In this document: in pieces, positions 12,601 through 21,808 of the stretch
How positions within the stretch are numbered: position 1 is the first letter of the stretch
Layout: each line of letters starts with the position of its first letter
Assembly: GCA_039720395.1 (NCBI GenBank)
Contig: CM077824.1
Span: 21,549,630-21,613,629, forward strand
DNA from: Liquidambar formosana
Taxonomy: Eukaryota; Streptophyta; Magnoliopsida; Saxifragales; Altingiaceae
DNA length: 64,000 nt
Direction of reading: 5' to 3'
Notes under the pieces: generated by a model
Seen by the model: only the letters and a program-made list of their open reading frames with translations
What the model was told of the DNA's origin: nothing
Databases searched by the model: none
Translations under genes and position numbers: made by a program

Positions 12601-12744
12601 ATTGAATTGCAACAAGGCTGACCTCTCATCATCACGACATAGTGGGTGTTTAGAAGAGGAAGAGCTAATCATTATTATAAAATGAAAACATGAGAGCAAG
12701 GATAGCAGGCGCATGATCATGGAGAGATAGAAAGAGGACCCCAT
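9604..12744 (-). pseudogene. Receptor-like protein (LRR-RLP), interrupted by one in-frame TGA
   Basis: A single reading frame of 1046 codons is broken only by a TGA at codon 758 (10471-10473). The intact paralogue at 32.8 kb has CGA (Arg) there, so a C-to-T change at a CpG explains it. Visible parts: signal peptide (about 1-30); N-terminal cap with CCSWDGVEC at 81-89; a long run of 23-24-residue plant LRRs; a non-LRR island; final LRRs; cap ending NSELCGDPLTKKC; an acidic linker; one transmembrane segment (about 996-1021) with GLVVGLVIG; and a short basic tail. RLPs of this type act at the plasma membrane in defence or development with the adaptor kinase SOBIR1 (family knowledge). If translated as is, the product is a secreted LRR protein without anchor. 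Compared with its paralogue it has extra LRRs from internal duplication. Start chosen at 12744 because a TATA box lies 76-84 bases upstream and the signal peptide follows directly. Confidence 0.9.
11473..11616 (-). repeat. 72-bp tandem duplication encoding one LRR
   Basis: Two nearly identical 72-bp segments start at 11473 and 11545, equal to one 24-residue LRR (NNFSGSVPSSLGKLTQL). A wider internal duplication about 125 residues apart brings back FNKSSPL and SGCNF...GSVPSSLG. The paralogue at 32.8 kb has a single version. Confidence 0.85.
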
Positions 12745-12819
12745 AATTTCGGTATGTGACTCGATCTACTGTCTCGACTGCTCTTTGGATATGCAAGCAA
12801 AACGGGGCTGAGAAGCTTT

Positions 12820-12828
12820 TATTTATAG
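12820..12828 (-). promoter_or_regulatory. TATA box of the first RLP
   Basis: The minus strand reads ctataaata about 80 bases before the ATG at 12744, a normal plant TATA-to-start spacing. The whole surrounding promoter is copied at about 17233-17340, where no coding region follows. Confidence 0.7.
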
Positions 12829-13381
12829 GCAATCTCATTTCAAGATGAGTCATCGCCAGTTCGCCATAAACGCCAATGTGAAATAATGACCACTTTTATC
12901 ATCCCAAATTTCTTGCGGTCTAATTAAATTATTGTCTTTGAGCTGCGTGGTGTTGGGGTCGCACTCCATATTTTAAAAAATAAAAATTAGCGTATCTCTG
13001 TCTTTGACAATGTAATCAACATTTTTTTCCTTTTTTTATTTTTATTTTTTTGTTTATTTTTATTTTTATTTTTAAATTTACCAACTCAATTATAGACTGA
13101 ACGTGATACACGTACATACCACTCAATTAAATAAAGGGGGGAATTACGAAAGGGTCAGGCAGATAAAGTAGGATTTACGATTGAAAAATGTGACTTCTAT
13201 CGCCTATATATTATAAGTCACTCATCTTCTAACTCAATTGTGTGCGACGAGTGGATGGATGAAAGTTATTACGTGCAACCTATTATGAATAAAGAAAAAA
13301 TTAAGTGACTAGCGCGCGAAACATTATTTACCATTTTGAAGTTTTTGATTTTTGATTTTTTTTTTTTTTGACACTAGTAAT

Positions 13382-13708
13382 CAGGGGTGGAGTCAGGATT
13401 TATCTCCAAGGGGGGCACTGTGCTATGATTCTATGAAGTGGGAACTGAGAACTAAAAGCCCTAGAAAGCAATTTTTAAAAAACATTTACTTTTTAGTTAT
13501 CATTGTTCAATTTAATACCAAAAAAAGGATTTTTTTTGTCAACTTATTACAAAGTGACTGTAAATATACTTTAAAATGACTACTATTTTCCTCATTTTGG
13601 TATTATATTAAGAAATAGTCATCAAATAGTAATATCTCTCCCAAAAAAAAAAATTTGATTGAGGCAAGGGGGGCACGTGCTCCCCAAGGTCCCTTGGCTC
13701 CGCCCATG
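13382..13708. mobile_element. hAT-like MITE, 327 bp
   Basis: The ends are inverted: left caggggtggagtcagga, right reverse complement catgggcggagccaagg. It is flanked by 8-bp direct repeats ctagtaat (13374-13381) and ctaataat (13709-13716), the size typical of hAT elements. Block B has an uninterrupted site reading ttggtaat at the matching place, so the insertion came after the A/B duplication. A sister copy lies at 38621-38951. Confidence 0.85.
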
Positions 13709-13726
13709 CTAATAATGGAGGATGTA

Positions 13727-14160
13727 TATGTTGTGCGGAAGTGTGGAAATAAAACAAATAAATCAATCACAGAAATAAAATCAAACAACACACAAATTAA
13801 AGAAAAGACATAAGATATACATGGTTCGGCTAGATGTGTATGTACTCTATGGGCAGTGATGATCAATCCATTATGTGTTTAAGATATTACAATAACAAAA
13901 AATTCACAAAACCCTAGATCCCCTTTTACACCTAATGGCGGCTCTCAAAGTTGACTCCTCAAACAAGAAAAAACCTTAAAAAAACCGAAACCATTATATA
14001 CACTGGTTATAATATAAGGGATCAAATCTGGTAAAAAATACCCAAATAACAAAATGGATGATCAAATAGCAATCGAACCTGAGAAATTCATGACAACGGG
14101 TCACTTGGGTCGCAATACAGGTCATCAATGATCCGAGTACAATTCATATTGACAACACCC
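13727..14160. repeat. LTR-like dispersed fragment, copy in block A
   Basis: About 430 bases starting tgttgtgcgg and ending near gacaaca, matched in block B at about 18577-19005. The TG..CA-like ends and the motif acatggttcggc suggest a solo LTR or a fragment of one. Target-site duplications are not visible, so this is tentative. Confidence 0.35.
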
Positions 14161-15008
14161 ATCACTAAATATTCCTTTTATTTCAAAAAAAATAAAAAAT
14201 AAAAAATAAAGGCAACTATATATTCTCTTTGTTTTAAATTGACTATTTTATTTTTAAAAAATATAATTTTTTAGGAATCCCTCTTAAATACTTTCACATA
14301 TATGCACCTTTATATTTTAATATTCAAACTTTTCTATCAAGTATAGTATAATTACTAATTGAGTTTATTTTATACATATAATGTAATTAGTATTATAAAT
14401 ATAAGTACCAAGAGAAAGTGATTAAAATAAAGTCATTGACTTTTTGATTAGGAAAATAAATTTGAAATGATCCAAAATGAAAAAAAAAAAAATGAAGAAA
14501 AAAACAATTAATATAAAACAGATGAAAAATAATATGTTCAATGAAGCAGAGTATATTAACTTCAACACGGTTCGAACGCGGCGACTATCGTTAGCATTCC
14601 CCTCTCTCCAAATACGTAAACGCGTGTTTGAAAAATAAAGTAATGATTTTAGTCAATAAAGAAATAAAGTGAGCGGACAAAAAAGGGTAATAAAGGGGGC
14701 GTACAAAAAAGCATAGGTTGAATGGTTTGTTGGCATGCATTGAGCGGAGGGCCAGATCCGCCGACAATTATTCTCTCCATCTCACAAATTTTTTTTTTTT
14801 TTGGGTTGAATGGGTGGGAAGTAGGAATGTGCAAAAAAACCGTTCAATCCGTCAAATTAAGCCAATCTGTTTTATTTCGCATCGACCTAAGCAGCTTAAA
14901 AGGATAGGCGGATTGATTTAGGTGGGTTAAGTAATAAATTTGGCGGTTCGGTTTGATTAGTGGGTTAAACTTTTTTAAACCGCCAATAAATCAACTCAAT
15001 CCGCTTTC

Positions 15009-15011
<3 letters not shown>

Positions 15012-15048
<37 letters not shown>
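15012..15048 (+). repeat. AT dinucleotide microsatellite
   Basis: Uninterrupted alternating T and A for about 37 bases, directly before the foldback at 15058. Another short AT run follows the foldback, as if the hairpin had inserted into the microsatellite. Confidence 0.95.
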
Positions 15049-15050
<2 letters not shown>

Positions 15051-15057
15051 AAAACTT

Positions 15058-15189
15058 TGATCATGTGCAGGATATCCTATTCAATTACAGCTGTCTGTGA
15101 GCAACAAGCGAGGGTGCGTGAATGTACACATGTTGCTCACGGATGACCGTGATTGAATGAGATACTCCGGAATATCCCACACATGATCA
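15058..15189. mobile_element. Foldback hairpin element, 132 bp
   Basis: The left arm tgatcatgtgcaggata and the right arm, reverse complement tgatcatgtgtgggata, pair for about 50 bases each (through ctgtgagcaaca), leaving a short loop. Non-coding. It sits between AT repeats, a known preference of some MITEs. Confidence 0.75.
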
Positions 15190-16265
15190 GCCTTATATAT
15201 ATATTAATACTACTTCATTAAAAAATGTATATATGAATATAAAATATATACACTTTCTAAAAGAAAACATGTTAAATCATTATAATTTTTTTTTTTAACT
15301 TCTTGTTGCTTGATCTATAATTATTTTGTGGGATTTGATATTATAGAATGTTAAAGGATTTGTCTCTTTTTACCAAAAAAAAAAAAAGGTTTGCTTCTAA
15401 ACATTTTTACTAAAAAATCAACAAACCATCCTCATAGAGATTATGAAAATACGTTTTTTGGTCATTTGACAATCTTTATAAAAGTTATGAAGGCCATGAT
15501 ACAACCTACCTAATCCGCCCAAGCTGTTGGTTTAAAACCACCAAAAGAAATCAACCAATCCGCTCGTTTTTAGGACCAACAGTTTGGCGAAAGATTGAAA
15601 ATTTTGCAAACCACCCTTAATGGGTTGGTTAATAATTTCTCTCATAACCACTCCAAACCGACCCGCGCACACCTCTAATGGGAAGGGCCCACAAACAAAA
15701 AAGAACAAGCTAAACAAATTTAAGGGTCGACACCTCTCCATCTCACATTTTTACTCTTATCGGTTTCATATTTCATATTGACTGCACTTTTTTTGAAAAA
15801 GGAACACTATTTTAGTGAACCATTTTAGGGAGTACGATTTAAGAGCATTTTTTTTTTTAATTAAATGGATGAAAGGAGCTTAAGCATCAAGAAAAATTCT
15901 AACATTCTAACTCAGTTAGCATATTAGACATTCTAAAGTACATGTTATTAGTTTGATTTATTAATAATAATAAAAAGAGAATACAAAATGAAACGAAGAA
16001 GAAAGAAAAAAATTAGTTAAGGTGACACAATCTAGTTCACAAAAGAAATTAATTAAAATGACTTATAAAAAATATGAAACTATAACCTTAAAGTTTAAAC
16101 CTATGTTTTAAGAGCATCGCTAATAGTCATATTAAATCTTTTAATGCTAAATTGAAAATGAAAACTTATGTGACAATTTGAAAGTTTATTTAAAAGGGTA
16201 GCGACATTGTTAGAGCCCAAACACTGCTTGGGCTCCCATATTTATAAAAACCTGAATGGACCATT

Positions 16266-16511
16266 TTATCCCTAAATCCAAAAAGAACCAAAGGTGGTGT
16301 CTTCAAACATCCTTTGTTCTTCTGCGGCTTTTCACATTCTCGATTTGCGCATCATTTTTCCCTACTCCTGCACTCAAGCCCCGCCTCATTTTACTACCTA
16401 ATAGTTCTAAATTTCTATTAAACCCTTTCCCCCATTCTCTTTCTCTCTCCCTCTCCCTCTCCCTCTCCCCCTTTCGCTCACGCCTCTTCACTTTCTCACT
16501 GGGTTAGGTAA
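16266..16511 (+). other. Leader-like CT-rich stretch shared by blocks A and B
   Basis: Contains a (CTCTCC)n-type run at about 16436-16480. The stretch is preserved in block B (21545-21808) at a similar distance. The open frame over it is low-complexity at its end. It could be the promoter or 5' untranslated region of a lost or unrecognised gene. No start codon is defensible. Confidence 0.3.
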
Positions 16512-16952
16512 CTTTGAAAGCACATGATTTCAACATCTGACTAACTTTCTATGGTTTAAGCTTCTAGAAATTAAGAGAAAATATTCCCTTCAATTGAAGG
16601 CTAGAGTGCATGCAATCAGTCTAATAGATGATCAATAATTTCTCTTCATGCATGAACAAATTGCTCCACTCACCTCTCTATCAATCAAAATATTGATCCT
16701 TTTCTCATGGCCTGTTTGAGAGTTTTAAAAATTGGATTAAACTGGGTGTCGATTGCAGACGCAAAAGATGGTCAACAGAGGCCGTTCGAACCTTAGATGA
16801 TGGATCCTAATATTGTTGTTGTAGACATCTTATTTTGTTCTTATATTTTATGATGAGTCTCGATGATGAGGTCTGTAATGTTTATTGTCAATTTGATTCT
16901 ATTTTTCACAAACAAAACAAATAAATAGGTTAACACAAGAAGCTAGATGAAC
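16512..16952. other. Unassigned spacer between blocks A and B
   Basis: AT-rich sequence of about 440 bases. I see no coding signature, repeat structure or transposon end in it. Confidence 0.4.
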
Positions 16953-17274
16953 GTGAAGAAATAATAAAAAAAAGAGAATAGGAGAGGCACTGGCGGGATG
17001 GAGAATAAAGAAAGAAAAGGGTAAGAAGGTGAGAATAAAAAAAGGAGAAGTGGGAAATATAAAAGAAAGAGATGAAAAGCTTTTACATATAGGCAATCTC
17101 ATTTCAAGATGAGTGTGAAGAAATAATAAAAAAATGGAATAGAAGAGGCACTGGCGGAATGGAGAATAAAGAAAGAAAAGGGGAAGAAGGTGAGAATAAA
17201 AAGCAGAAGTGGGAAATATAAAATAAAGGGATGAGAAGCTCTTATTTATAGGCAATCTCATTTCAAGATGAGTC
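16953..17274 (-). repeat. 162-bp tandem duplication ending in the RLP TATA region
   Basis: gtgaagaaataataaaaaa occurs at 16953 and 17115, and both units run to taggcaatctcatttcaag. Each unit therefore carries a copy of the RLP TATA segment, but only the right one keeps ttatttata intact. The expected RLP coding sequence is absent downstream on the minus strand. Confidence 0.85.
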
Positions 17275-17704
17275 ATCGCCAGTTCGCCATAAACGCCAAT
17301 GTGAAATAATGACCACTTTAATCATCCCAAATTTCTTGCGGTCTAATTAAATTATTATTTTTTAGCTGCGTCGTCGTGTTGGGGACCGCACTCCATATTT
17401 TTAAAAATAAAAATAAAAATTAGCATATCTCTCGTATTTGACAATGTAATCAGCTTTCTTTCTCTTTTTTCTTGCTTTTTTGAACTCTTTTTTAAAATTT
17501 ACCAACTCAATCACAGGCTGAACGTGATACACGTACATACCAATCAATTAAATAAAGGTGGGAATTACGAAAGGGTCAGGCGGATGAGGAGAAGCTAGAT
17601 TTTACCCCATCCACTCAATCTAAAACTAGTTTTTCAGGATAGAACGTATAAAGTGGGATTTACTATTGAAAGATGCTACTTTTGTCGCCTATATATTACG
17701 GAGT

Positions 17705-18393
17705 AGGAGTGTTAATGATTTAGGTTAAAACCGGGAATCAAATCGAGCCAAACCGAATTGATCAGTTTGATTTGGTTTTTTTGTTATTAGATTTGGTTTT
17801 GGTTTTAATTTTAGAAAACCGAACTAAATTGGTTTGGTATTGGTTTTCATTTTTAAAAAACCAAACCAAACTGAAAAACCAAAAAAATCGAAAAATATAT
17901 AATTTTATATATATATATATATACATATCAAACTTAAAGTTTGTAAATTTCCTATTCTAATAAGGGTATAATAGGAAATAAATTTAAAATAGTATAAAAC
18001 CCTAAGTTTCTCAGCCTCAGCCTTGTCTCATTTTAAATTTCTTATTGTTTTTCCTTTTTTAGATTGGCATGTATTAAACTAGCTATTAATGTTGTGTAAG
18101 CTATTGGATTGACATATGTCAATATGTTTCCACTTCGATATAATGTTTAATTTTTTTTTAATTGCCAATGTATTGTTTTTATTAAAAATGTTTTTATTTG
18201 GAGTTCGGTATATCATTTTTTTCATTTTCAATTATTTGTTGCTACTTGATAGGTTAAAACCGAAACCAAACCGAACCAAACTGAAATTTTTTGGTTTGGT
18301 ATTTTTATAGTATGGTTTGGTTTTGGTTTTGTAGGAATAAAATCAAGGTATAATGGTTTGGTTTGAAATATACCCTAAAACCGAACACCCCTC
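17705..18393. mobile_element. TIR element, 689 bp, 9-bp target-site duplication (Mutator-like)
   Basis: The ends aggagtgtt and aacacccct are inverted and flanked by ttacggagt (17696-17704) and ttatggagt (18394-18402). A 9-bp duplication is typical of Mutator-like elements. The interior is rich in ggtttggtttt and its complement. An inverted sister copy is at 41228-41798. No transposase is present. Confidence 0.65.
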
Positions 18394-18576
18394 TTATGGA
18401 GTATAAGTTACTCATCTTCTAACTCAATTGTGCACGAAAAGTGGATGGTTGAAAGTTATTACGTGCAATTTGGCATGATTAAAGGAAAAATTAAGTGAGT
18501 AGTGCGTAACACTATTGCCATTTTGAGATTTATGATATATATATATCTTTTTTCACATTGGTAATGGAGGATGTAT

Positions 18577-19005
18577 ATGTTGTGCCAGAAGTGTGAAAAT
18601 AAAACAAATAAATCGATTACAACAAGAATATCAAACAACACACAAAGAGAAGACGCAAGATAAACATAGTTCGGCAAGATGCCTAGATCTATAGGCAGCG
18701 ATGATCAATCTATTATGTGTTCAAGAGATTACAATAGCAAAACATTCACGAAACCCTAAATCCCCTTTTACACCTAATGGCGGCTCTCAAAGTTGACTAT
18801 CCTCACATAAGAAAAACACCTTTAAAAAATCAAAGCCTTTATATAAGTAGGTTATAATATAAGGGATCAAATTGGGTAAAAAATTACCCAGATAACAAAA
18901 CGGTTGATCAAAAAGCAACCAACCCTGAGAAATTCATGCCAACAGGTCACTTGGGTCGCAAAACAGTTCATCAATGATTTGAGTAGAATTCATGACAGCG
19001 CCCAT
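18577..19005. repeat. LTR-like dispersed fragment, copy in block B
   Basis: Counterpart of 13727-14160, with the same order of motifs (tgttgtgc, catagttcggc, accctaaatcccctttta). It was inherited with the block and is not an independent insertion. Confidence 0.35.
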
Positions 19006-19047
19006 CAGTGTATATTTCTTTTATTAAAAAAATAAAATAAAATGTTA

Positions 19048-19319
19048 CTCCCTCTATCCCACAAAGATAGGATATTTTTGTTATTTTTTTTATCCTAAAA
19101 TGTTTGTCCACTTTGAAAAGCCAAATCATAAATTTTTTTGACTTTCCTTTATTACCCTTTGTTATTTCAATATTTACTTTCAACACAAAACCTAATACCA
19201 ATAAGAAGATAGTACTTTTGGAAAAATAGAGTTTAAAAAAAAAAAAGTCAATGCAATGATAATTTTTCTTAAATTATGTGTTTTGTCAAACTTGACCTTT
19301 CTTTGTAAGACCGAGGGAA
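19048..19319. mobile_element. Stowaway-like MITE 1, 272 bp
   Basis: The left end ctccctctatccc and the right end, reverse complement ttccctcggtcttac, are the classical Stowaway (Tc1/Mariner) termini. TA dinucleotides flank both sides (19046-19047, 19320-19321). Absent from block A at the same place. Confidence 0.85.
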
Positions 19320-19370
19320 TACTATATGTTCTCTCTATTTTAAATTGACTATCTTGTTAGAAAAGATATA

Positions 19371-19632
19371 CTCCATCCGTTCTTAATTATTGGCCTCCTC
19401 TATTTTTTTGGGATGTTACAAAATTATTATCACATTCCAAAAGTCAATGATTCTTGTTATTTCATTCCCTAAAATATCCTTAAAAATGTTTTCTCTCTTT
19501 TTCTAATGTTTTGTACACCTAAAGGTAAAATTGAAATATCAAAACATATATATTGATGTGAAATCATTTAATAAGGTTTTTTTAAAAAACTATATTTTTC
19601 CAAATGGGACAATCAATTAGGAACGGAAAGAG
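19371..19632. mobile_element. Stowaway-like MITE 2, 262 bp
   Basis: The left end ctccatccgttcttaatta and the right end, reverse complement ctctttccgttcctaattg, with TA at 19369-19370 and 19633-19634. Block A has an uninterrupted site reading atataattttttagg, so it inserted after the duplication. Confidence 0.88.
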
Positions 19633-20722
19633 TAATTTTTTTAGGAATCCGTCTTAAATGTTTTCACATGCACCTTTATACTTTAACCTTCTAATTTTGC
19701 CATCAAGTATAATATAACAATTAATTTAGTTTATTTTGTACATATCATGTAATTAGTATTGTAAATATAAGTATTTTGAGAAAGTGATTAAAATGAAGTC
19801 ATTTACCCTTTTTTTTTTTTTTTTTTATTAAGACAATAAATTTAAAATGATCCAAAATAAAAAAAAAAAAAAAAACAATTAATATAAAACAGATGGAAAA
19901 ATAATATATTCAATGAAGCAGAGGATATTACTTCAACACTATGCCGCTCTCGAAGGGAGATTTAACGACGGTTCGGACGCCGTGATTATCGTTAGCATTC
20001 CCCTCTCTCAGATACGTTAACGCAGTGTTTGTTGAGAAAAATACGGTAATGATTGCAGTCAACAAAGGTAAGTAATAAAGTGAGCGTACAAAAAAGCATT
20101 GGCCGGTTGAATGGTTTGTCGGCATGCGTTGAGGCGGGCGACCTGATCGGCCAATAATTATCCTCCATCTCACTTTTTTATACTCGGTTTCACATTTCGT
20201 TTTGACTCCACTTTTTGAAAAGGAACACCTTTTAGTGAATCGCTTTTGGGAGTACGTTTGAAGAGCATTTTTTTTAAAAAAAAAATTAAATTAAATGGAT
20301 GAAAGGAGCTTAAGCATAAATACAAATAAAAAAATAAAAAAAATAAAAAATAAAAAAGCTAATATTCCAGCTAGGTTAGCACATTAGACATTCTAAATTA
20401 TGTGTTATCAATTTGATATATTAATAAGTTAAGAGAATACAAAATGAAGCAAAAATAAAAAAATAAAAAAAATAAAATTGGTTAGGGTGACTTATAATTC
20501 AGTCACAATCTAATTTATGAAGACAATTAATTAAAATGGCCTATAAAACATGAAATTATAATTTTAAGACTTAAACCTATGTTTCAAGAGCATCTCCAAT
20601 GATATTAAATTTTTTAATGTCAAATAGAAAAAGAAAACTAAATATGTGACAATTTGAAAATTTATTTAAAAGGGTATTAGTATTGGTATTGCTAGAGCCC
20701 AAAACTCTTCTTGGCTCCCATA

Positions 20723-21538
20723 TCTATACTATCTATACTACCTATAAAAAGATGAATGTAAGAAAAACTTTTGATTGACTAATATGTCCTTATTTTAATT
20801 TTTAAATACACAATTACCCACCATTCTGCATATATAGGAAATATGGTAATTCTAAAACACATACCTTAATATATAAAATACAAATAGGAATTCAAAGTAA
20901 ACGGAAACTATAATTCCTATATAATGAATAGAAATATATAGAAATATGGAAACTATAATTCTAAAACACATACCTTAATATATTCTAAAACATATACCTT
21001 AATATATAAAACACAAATAGGAATTCAAAGGAAACGGAAACTATAATTCCTATATAATAAATAAACAGCCGGATTGTAAATTCTACTTTCTTCATCAAGA
21101 GTAGCTGCGACTTCTCCCTTCTCTGGTTAATGGCAACTTCTCCATTCTCTGGTAAGTTTTGTTCTGCAAATTATAATACATATATGGTACTGTTAGAAAA
21201 TAAGTTTGATTTTTGATGAATTTATAAGTTAGATAGATGAATTTATAATCATAATAGGTACTGTAATTAAAGAAAGAAAAATCATTCGAAACGAAATACC
21301 CATAGTTTTGAGAAACCGTTTAAACTCATTAAACCGAGAAACAAAATACAATACATACCTCAAGAGTTCTAATCGAAACCCAAAAAGGATGTACTCTGAA
21401 TACATAAAGAACCCTTCAAAATCGATTTTCTATTGCAGGCATATCAAAAAAAAAATACATAGATTAGTGAAAGAAAAAAAAATGAAAACTAATATTATTT
21501 AAAAATATTCACGTGCAATGCACGTGTGCTATATCTAG
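20723..21538 (+). mobile_element. Non-autonomous Helitron, 816 bp
   Basis: Starts with TC (tctatactatc) and ends with CTAG, preceded by a 7-bp stem hairpin cacgtgc-aat-gcacgtg (21510-21526). These are the standard Helitron ends. It sits between A and T, as expected. Block A has the empty site cccatatttataaaaacc, so the ends are fixed by comparison. No Rep/helicase is encoded. A possible captured first exon lies at 21130-21151. Confidence 0.92.
21130..21151 (+). other. Possible captured first-exon fragment in the Helitron
   Basis: atggcaacttctccattctct followed by G and then gtaagt, a consensus 5' splice site. It would give seven codons (MATSPFS) and a phase-1 junction. It may be a trapped host exon, since Helitrons capture gene pieces, but it is too short to identify. 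Confidence 0.3.
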
Positions 21539-21808
21539 TTTTTATAAAAACCTGAAACTATAGCCGAAAAGAACCAAAAGTGGAGCCTGTCAAACATCTT
21601 TTGTTCTTCCTGCGGCGTTCATATTCTCGAATTGCGCATCATTTTTCCCCGCTCCTGCACGCAAGCCCCACCTCACTTTCCTTCCTAATAGTTCTAAATT
21701 TCTAATACACCCTTTCACACGAGTTTGGGTCTGATACACCCTTTCCCCCATTCTCTCTCTCTCTCCCTCCCCCTTCCGGTTACACCTCTGCACTTTCTCA
21801 CTAGGTTA

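Larger units (their letters stand above)
14822..15676. mobile_element. TIR element nested in the retroposed insertion
   Basis: The left end taggaatgtgc and the right end, reverse complement tagaggtgtgc, are inverted. The flanks gtgggaag (14814-14821) and atgggaag (15677-15684) look like an 8-9-bp target-site duplication. The superfamily is uncertain, Mutator-like or hAT-like. It contains a long AT microsatellite and a foldback. Confidence 0.5.
14786..15733 (-). mobile_element. Retroposed insertion of about 950 bp with 13-bp target-site duplication
   Basis: Perfect direct repeats ctctccatctcac flank it (14773-14785 and 15734-15746). Block B has a single cctccatctcac at the matching place. A T-run right after the left repeat would be the poly(A) tail of a minus-strand insertion. 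The long target-site duplication with a poly(A) tail indicates L1-type retroposition. The cargo is not coding and contains a second, nested TIR element. Confidence 0.7.
12811..16511. repeat. Duplicated block A (RLP upstream region)
   Basis: From the RLP TATA region rightward, this stretch is repeated in the same orientation and order at 17233-21808 (block B). Shared landmarks include the promoter (12811 and 17233), ggatgtatatgttgtgc (about 13720 and 18568), the TATA-like tgaagcagaggatatta area (about 14540 and 19912) and the leader-like end (about 16270-16511 and 21545-21808). Each copy has its own transposon insertions. Confidence 0.85.
17233..21808. repeat. Duplicated block B (promoter-only copy of the RLP flank)
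   Basis: Second tandem copy of block A. Its left edge is the RLP promoter (17233-17340), but no LRR coding sequence follows toward lower coordinates. It carries private insertions absent from A: a TIR element (17705-18393), two Stowaway elements (19048-19319, 19371-19632) and a Helitron (20723-21538). It lacks the hAT MITE and the retroposed insertion of A. Confidence 0.85.

Noticed and set aside
12277..12635. Open frames on both strands inside the 5' part of RLP 1
   Set aside because: They lie antisense or out of frame to the LRR coding sequence and have no family signature.
16256..16507. 83-codon frame at the end of block A
   Set aside because: It ends in a (SL)n translation of a CT repeat, and the frame is not conserved in block B.
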